DNA of 64,000 nucleotides from Pseudorhodobacter sp. E13 (GTDB taxonomy: Bacteria > Pseudomonadota > Alphaproteobacteria > Rhodobacterales > Rhodobacteraceae), in contig NZ_RPEN01000157.1 of the NCBI RefSeq assembly GCF_003991405.1, forward strand, positions 186,001 through 250,000, read 5' to 3'. The first letter of the stretch is position 1. Each line of letters starts with the position of its first letter. Under the pieces are notes generated by a model, which was not told where the DNA came from, made no database searches, and was given only the letters and a program-made list of their open reading frames with translations. The translations under genes and the position numbers were made by a program. This document shows positions 8,425 through 15,982 of the stretch, in pieces.

Positions 8425-10002
8425 TTACGCTGCAAGCGCGGTTGAGACTTGCTGCAACGCCGCTACGGCGGGCGCGCGGATTTTGACGGGGGCAAAGCCG
8501 TTGTCGCCATCGACATCGCGGAAGAAATCGCCATCCAGCTCTGCGCTATATTCGGCAATGATCTCGCGCGCTTTGGCTTTCAGCGCCTGACGTTCTGGCC
8601 CGTCTGGCGTTTTGACCAGATCTTCCAGCGTGTTTTCCAACCGATTGTCCAGCGCATCCAGATAGGTGAACAGCTTGCCGGTTTCTGCAATCGCCTCCTC
8701 CATGCCTTCGATATTCGACAGCGCCGTGTCCATCGCGGATTTCAGAGTTTGCATTTCAGCCCGCAATTGCGTGCGGGTGTTGATCCAGGCAAGGCGTGAT
8801 TTCACGAAGGGCACGACATCGGCGGGAATCGCTGCCTCGGCTTGGGTTTGTGTGGCAGCCTGCGCGCTGCGGATCATCTCGGCCAAGGCGGGGGCGGCGG
8901 CGATTGCGGCCTCATGCTGGCCCGCAGCGGCCTGATCCTGCATCGCGTAGAACTTCAGCTTGATCGCGTCGATATCGCCTTTCCCGGCCTTGATCGTAGC
9001 GAGAACCACGGGTTCAAGCTTGGCGGCGATGGCATCCCATTTGCGCGCGGCCTCTGTCGGGGCAGGGGCTTCGGCGGTGGGGGCCGCAGGGGTGGCGCTG
9101 TCGGGCTTTGGTGCGGCGTCGGCCTTGGCGCGGGTCATCGCCTGTTCCACCGCGTCCATGGTCTGGCTGGCCTTTGCCAGATCGCCCCCGGTGATCATCT
9201 TGGCCACAAGCCCAAGGGCAGCGCCAAGCTTTTCCTGCGCCGGGCCTTGCAGCAGCCCGGTCTGGCCGTGCAGCTTTTTCAACCGTTGGGCGGCGGCCAA
9301 GGCATCGGCATTGGGTGGTGGCGGCGGGGGTGGTGGTGCGGCGGCAGCCTTGGCCTGCCGGTCATAGGCCCGCCCGATGGCGTTGATGGTGCTTTCTGCC
9401 CGCACCAGATCACCGGCCTTCAGCAAACCAACCGCGCCCCCCAAGGCAGCGCGCAGCTTATCGCCCGCATCGCCTTGCAGCGCCATGATCCCCGGTTGCA
9501 GCGCCTTAAGCTGGCGCGCGAGGTCTTTGGGGTCGGGCAAATCGTCATCCGGGTCGGGCTGCGTGGTGTCGGCGCTGGCCTCCTCGGGTGCGTCAGTGTC
9601 GTCGATCTCTTCCTCATCGGCATCCAGAATGGGATCGTCGGGCAGGTCCTCGATATCGGTTTCCAGTTCATTGCCCATCACGTCTACGACTTTGACGTTC
9701 AACGGCAACCTCTCGTGCCGAAGATGCTTTTTCAGCTTCTTGGCGATGGAGGGCAGCTCCTTGATCAGCACAAGCGTCATCAGCTTGGCCTCAACCGTGA
9801 AGGTGCCAAAGCAAACCTTGGTCTGCCCCGAGGCTTTGCGCGCCGATTTGGCGATCATTTCCGGCGGCTTCTTGCGATGCGTGGCAAACAGGCTTTCGCT
9901 ATCGCCGCCCGCGCTGGGGCAAAAGGCAAAGGGCATCGGGCGCTTTTTGCCAAGCCGGACAAGCTGGTGCAGCTCCTCTCCGGTTGCTTCGAAATCAGCC
10001 AT
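8425..10002 (-). CDS. Unknown T6SS-associated protein with helical repeats (525 aa)
   Basis: Not recognised as a named family. The first ~115 residues are clearly paralogous to the whole of the small protein encoded just upstream (10039-10383): shared FAFCP-[SA]-[AG]-G, HR-[KR]-KKP, and a conserved QTKV-FG segment. An acidic linker (~115-160) follows, then three related helical units of ~55-60 residues (LKALQPGIMALQG..., LKKLHGQTGLLQG..., AAKLEPVVLATIKAG...) each with an [AG]-GD-x-x-[KR]-A-like motif, separated by a run of eight prolines and an Ala/Pro linker, and a helical C-terminal domain. No signal peptide or membrane segment. It is the second gene of a two-gene unit divergent from tssA. 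Candidate roles are effector, adaptor or sheath regulator; nothing in the sequence decides. Confidence 0.8.
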   Translation of the reverse strand: MADFEATGEELHQLVRLGKKRPMPFAFCPSAGGDSESLFATHRKKPPEMIAKSARKASGQTKVCFGTFTVEAKLMTLVLIKELPSIAKKLKKHLRHERLPLNVKVVDVMGNELETDIEDLPDDPILDADEEEIDDTDAPEEASADTTQPDPDDDLPDPKDLARQLKALQPGIMALQGDAGDKLRAALGGAVGLLKAGDLVRAESTINAIGRAYDRQAKAAAAPPPPPPPPNADALAAAQRLKKLHGQTGLLQGPAQEKLGAALGLVAKMITGGDLAKASQTMDAVEQAMTRAKADAAPKPDSATPAAPTAEAPAPTEAARKWDAIAAKLEPVVLATIKAGKGDIDAIKLKFYAMQDQAAAGQHEAAIAAAPALAEMIRSAQAATQTQAEAAIPADVVPFVKSRLAWINTRTQLRAEMQTLKSAMDTALSNIEGMEEAIAETGKLFTYLDALDNRLENTLEDLVKTPDGPERQALKAKAREIIAEYSAELDGDFFRDVDGDNGFAPVKIRAPAVAALQQVSTALAA

Positions 10003-10038
10003 CTTGCTCTCCTGTTCTGCGGCGCTTTGGGCGGGGGC

Positions 10039-10383
10039 TTAGCCGCCTACCTCTTGCCCTTCCGCATCCATGACCACGACATCAAGAGGCAGTTTCTGGC
10101 CACGGAAAAACTTTTTCAACTTCTTCGACATGCCCGGAACAAGGCGATCACAGGTCATGTTCAGGGTTTTGCCCTCCACGGTCGCCATGCCAAAGGCGAC
10201 TTTGGTCTGCTCTGATTCCTTGCGCAGAGCCTTGCCCAGAATCTCTGGCTTTTTGCGGCGATGCAGGCAAAACATCGGCTCCTCCTCGCCCGCAGCCGGG
10301 CAGAAGGCGAAAGCCAAGGATTTCGTGCGCGCAATCTTGACGAGCTTCTTCAGCTCGGCACCTTCTGTTTGAAATTCACCCAT
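10039..10383 (-). CDS. Small T6SS-linked protein, stand-alone version of the neighbouring N-terminal domain
   Basis: A 114-residue basic protein. It aligns along its whole length with residues 1-~115 of the next gene: ELKKLVK, LAFAFCPAAG, HRRKKPE, then a KESEQTKVAFG block and a [KR]KLKKFF-[RK]-like basic segment, ending in a DVVVMDAEGQE strand shared with the paralog (VKVVDVMGNE). No known family was recognised. Lys/Arg-rich, no signal peptide. It is the first gene of the minus-strand pair; 36 bases separate it from the longer paralog. Conservation of the same fold as a free protein and as a fused domain suggests an assembly or recognition module connected with secretion. Confidence 0.8.
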   Translation of the reverse strand: MGEFQTEGAELKKLVKIARTKSLAFAFCPAAGEEEPMFCLHRRKKPEILGKALRKESEQTKVAFGMATVEGKTLNMTCDRLVPGMSKKLKKFFRGQKLPLDVVVMDAEGQEVGG

Positions 10384-10665
10384 TGCCCCCTCCGGGGAAA
10401 AAATATGTCAAAAATAACCCCTGAAGGATGCCGCGATTTGGGTCCGTCGGTCAAGTTTTGAATGATCCTTGCGCGACCGACGGTGCATTTGTGATGACAA
10501 GGCTTGAAATTTTTTCAATCCACGACAATATGGGGGCATTGAACAGGATTTTGCGAAGTTTTGATTTTGCGTTAAAAATTGCTGGATTGAAGGGTTCGTT
10601 CTGCTAACCTTTGCGGCAAGTATCAGTAGTGCGTTTGAATTTGAATTACATTTGAGAGTCTTTCT
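10384..10665. promoter_or_regulatory. Divergent promoter region of the T6SS locus with two palindromes
   Basis: This 282-base gap separates the minus-strand pair from tssA and is more A+T rich than the flanking genes. It holds a perfect 9-base inverted repeat CCGTCGGTC (10444-10452) / GACCGACGG (10475-10483) with a 22-base spacer, and a second palindrome TTGAAA-TTT-TTTCAA (10504-10518). Neither is followed by a clear T-run in the tssA direction, so they look more like operators than terminators. I found no convincing sigma-54 (GG/GC) element. No regulator gene was identified inside the locus. Confidence 0.45.
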
Positions 10666-11703
10666 ATGGATCTGTCTGCCTTTCTCAACAGCCATGGCGA
10701 CGAAGAGCCGAGTGGCGAAAATCTTGAGTATGATCCCGCGTTTATCTCGCTGGAACTGGCAGCACAGCCCGGAGAAGAACGTCAGATCGGCGACAGTGTT
10801 ATCGCCGCCGAAGAACCAGATCATGAAGAAGTCATCACCCATGCAGCCGAAGTTCTGGGGCGTAGCCATGATTTGCGCGCTGCGGTGTTTCTGGCCAATT
10901 CCATGCTCAGAACCGAAGGCTTTCCGGGGTTGGCGCGGGTAACGGCCTATATGCGCGGCTGTCTGGAGCAATGGTGGGATACCTGCCATCCGCAACTGGA
11001 CGCCGATGATGACAATGACCCCACGATGCGGGTGAATGCTGTCGCCTCGCTGGTCGATGGCGATACGATTCTGCGCTCTGTCCGCTTGGCCCCCTTGACC
11101 GAAAGCCGTGCTTTTGGGCGGCTAAGCCTGCGGGACATCGCTATTGCGTCTGGCGATATGGCCCCGCCGGAAGGCATGGAAAACATCCCCGATACCGGAA
11201 CCGTCTCGGCGGCGTTTCAAGATACTGATCCGGCGAAATTGCAGGCCTTGCAAGAAGCGGTTGTCGCAGCGCTGGAGGATGTCAAAGCCATCACCGCGAT
11301 TTTCGATGACAAGATCCCGGGTCAGGGCCCGGACCTTGGTGCCCTGCAAAAGCTGTTGAAGCAAGCGAAGGCCCAGTTTGCCGAAGCCGGTGTCGGTGCC
11401 GCCAGCGAAGGCGAGCCTGCGGCTGAGGAAGCGGTTGCCGAAGGCGCCCCGGCCGAGACCGCGCGGACTGCCAGCGGCGGCGGTGGCGGGGCGATCAACA
11501 GCCCTCAAGATGTGCGTAACACGTTGGACCGTCTGATCAATTACTATGCAAGGGCAGAGCCTTCCAGCCCCGTGCCGATGTTGCTGGAGCGGGCAAAACG
11601 GCTGGTCGGCGCAGATTTCATCACAATCGTCAAAGATATGGCTTCGGGTGGCTATCCGAATGTCAAAACCATCGGAGGGCTGCCGGATGATGACGATTAT
11701 TGA
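10666..11703 (+). CDS. tssA: T6SS protein TssA (ImpA N-terminal domain)
   Basis: A 345-residue TssA, which primes baseplate and sheath assembly. The N-terminal ImpA domain (~10-170) is recognisable: GENLEYDPAFISLE, the HDLRAAVFLANSML segment (family HLDLRVAVWLTRALL), then CLEQWWDTCHPQLDADDDNDPTMR, which matches the family signature WW-x-x-x-HP-x-[LD]-D-x-DDP-x-R. After an Ala/Glu linker, the C-terminal part (NTLDRLINYYARAEPSSPVP, then LVGADFITIVKDMA) is the short TssA C-terminus that contacts the tail. The ATG at 10666 follows a weak GAGAG site. First gene of the long plus-strand run of T6SS genes. Confidence 0.93.
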   Translation: MDLSAFLNSHGDEEPSGENLEYDPAFISLELAAQPGEERQIGDSVIAAEEPDHEEVITHAAEVLGRSHDLRAAVFLANSMLRTEGFPGLARVTAYMRGCLEQWWDTCHPQLDADDDNDPTMRVNAVASLVDGDTILRSVRLAPLTESRAFGRLSLRDIAIASGDMAPPEGMENIPDTGTVSAAFQDTDPAKLQALQEAVVAALEDVKAITAIFDDKIPGQGPDLGALQKLLKQAKAQFAEAGVGAASEGEPAAEEAVAEGAPAETARTASGGGGGAINSPQDVRNTLDRLINYYARAEPSSPVPMLLERAKRLVGADFITIVKDMASGGYPNVKTIGGLPDDDDY

Positions 11704-11766
11704 CCGAAGGCCCTCATTCGCTGCATTGTTGTCGCAATACACAAATAATTCTTCAGGGAGCATATA

Positions 11767-12285
11767 ATGGCCAGTTCACAGAAGTTCATTGCCAGGAACC
11801 GCGCGCCCCGCGTTCAGATCGAATATGATGTGGAGCTTTATGGCGCCGAGAAGAAGGTGCAACTGCCTTTCGTGATGGGTGTCATGTCTGACCTTGCGGG
11901 CAAGTCCGAAGCGCCGCAGCCCGCGATTGCAGACCGCAAGTTTCTGGAAATTGATGTCGACAATTTCGACAGCCGGATGAAAAGCATGAAGCCTCGGGCG
12001 GCCTTTACCGTGCCAAACACCCTGACGGGCGAAGGCAATATGGCGGTAGATATCACGTTCGAATCGATGGATGATTTCAGCCCTGCCGCGATTGCTGCAA
12101 AGGTGGAGCCGCTGAAAAAACTGCTGGACGCGCGCACGCAGCTTGCCAACCTGATGACCTATATGGACGGCAAGTCCGGCGCTGAAAACCTGATCGCGAC
12201 TGTTATTCAAGACCCTGCTTTGCTGTCGGCCCTGGCGGCCCAACCAGCGCCCAAGGGTGATGCGACCGAAGAAGACAAGGGGTAA
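11767..12285 (+). CDS. tssB: T6SS contractile sheath small subunit TssB (VipA)
   Basis: A 172-residue TssB of normal length; with TssC it builds the contractile sheath. Signature features: FIARNRAPRVQIEYDVE at the N-terminus, KKVQLPFVMGVMSDLAGK, FLEIDVDNFDSRM and the C-terminal LLDARTQLANLMTYMDGK helix that inserts into TssC. Ribosome site AGGGAG. The first ~415 bases are almost identical to the start of the chimeric sheath gene at 23547; only five of the first ~141 residues differ. The two diverge abruptly after the MDGKSGAE segment. The tssC start is three bases after the stop. Confidence 0.97.
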   Translation: MASSQKFIARNRAPRVQIEYDVELYGAEKKVQLPFVMGVMSDLAGKSEAPQPAIADRKFLEIDVDNFDSRMKSMKPRAAFTVPNTLTGEGNMAVDITFESMDDFSPAAIAAKVEPLKKLLDARTQLANLMTYMDGKSGAENLIATVIQDPALLSALAAQPAPKGDATEEDKG

Positions 12286-12288
12286 GTC

Positions 12289-13782
12289 ATGGCCGAAGCA
12301 GAAGTTCAATCATCGGGCGGCGCCACGCAGGAGGCTTTCGGGAATTCTGAATTTGCGAACCTGCTGCAAAAAGAGTTCCGCCCAAAATCCGAACAAGCCA
12401 AGACAGCGGTGGAGCAAGCGGTGAAAACCCTTGCCGAACAGGCGCTGTCCAACACGGCACTGGTTTCGGATGATGCGCTGCGCACCATTGAAGGCATCAT
12501 CGCCGAAATCGACAAGAAACTGACCGAGCAGGTGAACCTGATCCTGCACCACCCTGATTTTCAGCAGTTGGAAAGCGCGTGGCGCGGTCTGCACTATCTG
12601 GTGAACAACACCGAAACCGATGAAATGCTGAAGATTCGCGTTTTGAACATCTCCAAGAAGGATATGGCCAAGACGCTGAAGAAATTCAAAGGCACCGCTT
12701 GGGACCAATCGCCGATCTTCAAGAAGATCTACGAGGAAGAATTCGGCCAGTTCGGTGGTGAACCCTATGGCACGCTTGTGGCCGATTATCATTTCGATCA
12801 CTCGCCGCCGGATGTTGAGCTGCTGTCGGAAATGTCAAAGATCGCGGCTGCGGCCCATGCGCCGCTGATCACCGGTGCAAGCCCCAACCTGATCCAGATG
12901 GATAGCTGGTCGGAACTGGCAAACCCGCGCGATCTGACCAAGATTTTCCAGACCCCGGAATATGCGTCCTGGCGCAGCCTGCGGGAATCGGAAGATTCGA
13001 AATATGTCGGCCTCGCGATGCCGCGCTTTTTGGGCCGTCTGCCTTACGGCGCCAAAACCGACCCGGTCGAGGCTTTTGCGTTCGAGGAAGACACCGAAGG
13101 CGCGAATTCCGAGAAATATGGCTGGGTCAATGCCGCCTATGGCATGGCTGTGAACATCAACCGGTCCTTCAAGACCTATGGTTGGTGCTCGCGCATCCGG
13201 GGCATCGAATCGGGTGGCGCGGTGGAGAATCTGCCGTCTCACACCTTCCCGTCCGATGATGGCGGCGTCGATCAGAAATGCCCGACCGAAATCGCCATTT
13301 CCGACCGTCGCGAGGCAGAACTGGCCCGCAACGGCATGATGCCTTTGATTCACCGGAAGAATTCGGATCTGGCTGCCTTTATTGGTGCGCAATCACTGCA
13401 CCAGCCTGCCGAATATGATGATGCCGATGCGACGGCCAACGCCAATCTGGCGGCGCGTCTGCCCTATCTTTTTGCGACCTGCCGCTTTGCGCATTACCTG
13501 AAATGCATCGTTCGTGATAAAGTAGGGTCATACAAAAGCCGGGACGATATGCAGGCCTGGCTGCAAAACTGGATCAACCAGTATGTTGATTTCGCCGCCG
13601 CCTCTTCGCCCGAAGATGAAAAGGCACGGCGCCCCTTGGCAGCAGCCGAGGTTGTTATTGAAGAGGTTGAAGGGAACCCGGGCTATTACACGTCCAAGTT
13701 TTTCCTTCGGCCGCATTACCAGCTTGAAGGCCTGTCGGTCTCCTTGCGGTTGACGTCAAAATTGCCCTCTGAAAAGGGGTAA
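12289..13782 (+). CDS. tssC: T6SS contractile sheath large subunit TssC (VipB)
   Basis: A 497-residue canonical TssC. Seen: the HHPDFQQLESAWRGLHYLV segment, LLSEMSKIAAAAHAPLITG, YVGLAMPRFLGRLPYGAKT and FAFEED, and the complete C-terminal region that forms the inter-subunit handshake (KCIVRDKVGSYKSRDDM...LQNWINQYV...PGYYTSKFFLRPHYQLEG). Length is normal. Directly follows tssB, as in all T6SS. This is the intact sheath partner; a diverged TssC lacking this C-terminus lies in the chimeric gene further downstream. Confidence 0.97.
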   Translation: MAEAEVQSSGGATQEAFGNSEFANLLQKEFRPKSEQAKTAVEQAVKTLAEQALSNTALVSDDALRTIEGIIAEIDKKLTEQVNLILHHPDFQQLESAWRGLHYLVNNTETDEMLKIRVLNISKKDMAKTLKKFKGTAWDQSPIFKKIYEEEFGQFGGEPYGTLVADYHFDHSPPDVELLSEMSKIAAAAHAPLITGASPNLIQMDSWSELANPRDLTKIFQTPEYASWRSLRESEDSKYVGLAMPRFLGRLPYGAKTDPVEAFAFEEDTEGANSEKYGWVNAAYGMAVNINRSFKTYGWCSRIRGIESGGAVENLPSHTFPSDDGGVDQKCPTEIAISDRREAELARNGMMPLIHRKNSDLAAFIGAQSLHQPAEYDDADATANANLAARLPYLFATCRFAHYLKCIVRDKVGSYKSRDDMQAWLQNWINQYVDFAAASSPEDEKARRPLAAAEVVIEEVEGNPGYYTSKFFLRPHYQLEGLSVSLRLTSKLPSEKG

Positions 13783-13957
13783 TCCTAAGCGCCCTGAGGG
13801 ACAGGGCGTTATTGAACGGTGGCTCAGTCGGGCAATTTCCGCAAGCCATCCTTAAGCTGGGCATCTTTGCGGATGCTGTATTAACCGCGGGCCACCAAAC
13901 GCCTGCGCCGGTTGCGGAAAGCCCGCGGTCCGGTCAACTCAGTAAGGGGAATTACTC
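13783..13957 (+). promoter_or_regulatory. Structured hcp leader: two hairpins between tssC and hcp
   Basis: The 175-base gap contains a hairpin just after the tssC stop, CGCCCTG-AGGGA-CAGGGCG (13790-13808, perfect 7-base stem, followed only by TTATT), and a longer inverted repeat ACCGCGGGC (13884-13892) / GCCCGCGGT (13921-13929), perfect over 9 bases with a 28-base loop. The second arm ends about 12 bases before the AAGGGGA ribosome site of hcp. Such structures could terminate part of the tssABC transcript, protect a processed hcp mRNA, or gate translation. Hcp is needed in far larger amounts than its neighbours. The function is inferred. Confidence 0.45.
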
Positions 13958-14500
13958 ATGTCTTTTGACGCATTTCTTTGGTCTCCGACCCATAGTAAAG
14001 AATCCGTGGATGTTGGCGGCATTCCTGGCGAAACCCAGGATGAAAATTACTCCAAAAAAGGCGCTTTCGAGATCATCTCATTTGAAATCGGGGCGGAAAA
14101 CAACATCAACATCGGCTCGATCAGCTCGGGCGGTGGTGCCGGTAAGGCAACCTTCAAGGAATTCACCGTCACCAAGAAAACGGACACCGCTTCTTGCGGT
14201 CTGTTCCACGCGCTGGTGACGGGTAAGCACTTTCAGGATATGATCGTCGAACTGCGTCGCTCTGGCGAATCTGCCAGCGTGACCGGCGGTGTGTTCATGA
14301 AGTTCGAATTCCGCCTTGTGATGGTGCAGGATATCAGCTGGTCGGGTTCTGACGGTGACGATACGCCGGAAGAAACCGTTATCTTCCAGTTTGGCGCGAT
14401 CGAAATCACCTACAGCCAGCAGAGCATCAAGGGCCAGATGGAAAAGCCGAAGGTCGTTCGTTGGAGCCGTGTGAAGAACACGCCTTCCTTGACGGTCTGA
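13958..14500 (+). CDS. hcp: Hcp (TssD), T6SS inner tube protein
   Basis: A 180-residue Hcp1-type protein that stacks as hexameric rings to form the inner tube and is secreted. Family features: DAFLW near the start, a long KGAFEIISFEIGAENNI beta region, FKEFTVTKKTDTASCGLFHALVTGKHF, and the C-terminal VIFQFGAIEITYSQQ followed by a Lys/Arg-rich terminus. No C-terminal toxin extension. It has its own leader with two hairpins upstream, a sign of independent expression control. Confidence 0.97.
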   Translation: MSFDAFLWSPTHSKESVDVGGIPGETQDENYSKKGAFEIISFEIGAENNINIGSISSGGGAGKATFKEFTVTKKTDTASCGLFHALVTGKHFQDMIVELRRSGESASVTGGVFMKFEFRLVMVQDISWSGSDGDDTPEETVIFQFGAIEITYSQQSIKGQMEKPKVVRWSRVKNTPSLTV

Positions 14501-14621
14501 TCTTTCAGATTGGTCCGGCCCATATTGCGGGCCGGACCGCTTTTGCTGGCATGGGGTCCTTGGCTGGCCTTGCCGGGTGCATTGGCTTGCGCCGAGGGTG
14601 GCAAGTAAGAAAGGATTTTTC

Positions 14622-15458
14622 ATGAGCAGCGTAGGTGGTGACAGTGGCAAGGCGCCAAACGCCGAAGACCTGATCCGGCAAGGCGATCCGGTCGCGGCGC
14701 TGGCCGCACTCCAAGCGCAGATCCGAGGGTCCGCCGCCGATCCGAAACTGCGCGTTTTCTTGTTCCAGCTTCTCGCCGTTCTGGGCGATTGGAAGCGGGC
14801 CATCACGCAACTGAAAGTTTCCGCAGAACTAGACGCGCTGGCCACGCCCATGGCGCAGACCTACCGCGAAGGTATCATCTGCGAGGTGTATCGCGAAAAG
14901 GTGTTTTCGGGCGAAAAGGAACCGCTGGTATTCGGCGAGCCGCAAGAATGGGTTGCCTTGTTGATCGAGGCGCTGAAAGTGCAGGCGGCTGGCCGGATGG
15001 CCGATGCCGCCGCCCTGCGCGCCAAAGCATTTGAGGCTGCCCCCGCCGTTGGTGGCACGCTGAACGGTGAACATTTTGAATGGGTGGCCGATGCCGATAT
15101 GCGGCTTGGCCCGGTTTTGGAAGTCATCGTGAACGGGCGGTATTTCTGGATGCCGTTCAACCAGATTGGCAGCATCACCGCCGAGGCCCCTGCCGATTTG
15201 CGCGATTGCGTCTGGACGGCGGTGAACATGACCCTGCGCAACGGTGGCGATATCGTTGCCTTGATCCCGACGCGCTATACAGGAACCGCAGAACGTGGCA
15301 GCGCCGCCGAAAAGCTGTCGCGCGCAACCAATTGGCAAGATATCGGGTCGGACACGTTTGTCGGCCTTGGCCAGCGTCTTTTGGCCACCGATGCGGGGGA
15401 TACCGCGCTGATGGATCTGCGCAGCCTTGTGATTACGCAGCCTGACGAGGCCCCCTGA
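14622..15458 (+). CDS. tagJ: TagJ (ImpE), T6SS accessory protein
   Basis: A 278-residue ImpE/TagJ protein. The N-terminal half is a TPR-like helical repeat (LIRQGDPVAALAALQAQI, then LFQLLAVLGDWKRAITQL); the C-terminal half is the ImpE domain (GEHFEWVADADMRLGPVLEVIVNGRYFWMPF, then LRDCVWTAVNMTLRNG). TagJ binds the N-terminal helix of TssB and aids ClpV-dependent sheath recycling in H1-type systems. An in-frame upstream extension to 14577 is open, but ATG 14622 with AAGAAAGGA before it fits better. Its stop overlaps the tssE start (ATGA-type). Confidence 0.93.
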   Translation: MSSVGGDSGKAPNAEDLIRQGDPVAALAALQAQIRGSAADPKLRVFLFQLLAVLGDWKRAITQLKVSAELDALATPMAQTYREGIICEVYREKVFSGEKEPLVFGEPQEWVALLIEALKVQAAGRMADAAALRAKAFEAAPAVGGTLNGEHFEWVADADMRLGPVLEVIVNGRYFWMPFNQIGSITAEAPADLRDCVWTAVNMTLRNGGDIVALIPTRYTGTAERGSAAEKLSRATNWQDIGSDTFVGLGQRLLATDAGDTALMDLRSLVITQPDEAP

Positions 15459-15982
15459 TGTCCGATCATGCGCTGACCGAACGGCTTCAGCCTTCCTTGC
15501 TTGATCGGTTGACCGATGATGACCCCACGAACCCTAAAGAAACCCGCGACAGCCGTGTGATTGATCTGCGCCGCCTGCGCGAGATCATTCAGCGCGATCT
15601 GGTCTGGTTGCTGAACACTTTTGACAACAGCTCCATGGTTGATGCGGAACGCTATCCCAATGTCAGCCAATCGGTGCTGTCCTATGGGGTAGAGGAAGTG
15701 GCGGGGGAGTTTTCGACAGCCGCGCGGGCGGGACGTATCCGCAATTCCATCCACCGCGCGATTGAAAAGTTTGAACCGCGGATCATCCCCGGCTCGCTCG
15801 ATGTGATTTTGCGTGATTCGGAATCCAAGGGGCAAACGCTTGTTACCTTTGATATTGCCGCAGATATGTGGGCGCAGCCCTTGCCGATGGAACTCTATCT
15901 GCGGTCCGAGGTGGATATCACCACCGGTGAGCTGAAGCTGGAGCGGCCGGGCCAAGGGGCCGCCCCGGTGCGGAGGCGCTGA
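15458..15982 (+). CDS. tssE: TssE, T6SS baseplate protein (gp25-like)
   Basis: A 174-residue gp25-like baseplate wedge protein. Visible signatures: LQPSLLDRLTDD at the N-terminus, RLREIIQRDLVWLLNT, the YPNVSQSVLSYGV segment corresponding to the conserved V-x-x-SVLNYGL motif, then EKFEPRI. It is coupled on both sides: its ATG overlaps the tagJ stop and its TGA overlaps the tssF ATG. It connects sheath and baseplate with TssF and TssG. Confidence 0.95.
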   Translation: MSDHALTERLQPSLLDRLTDDDPTNPKETRDSRVIDLRRLREIIQRDLVWLLNTFDNSSMVDAERYPNVSQSVLSYGVEEVAGEFSTAARAGRIRNSIHRAIEKFEPRIIPGSLDVILRDSESKGQTLVTFDIAADMWAQPLPMELYLRSEVDITTGELKLERPGQGAAPVRRR

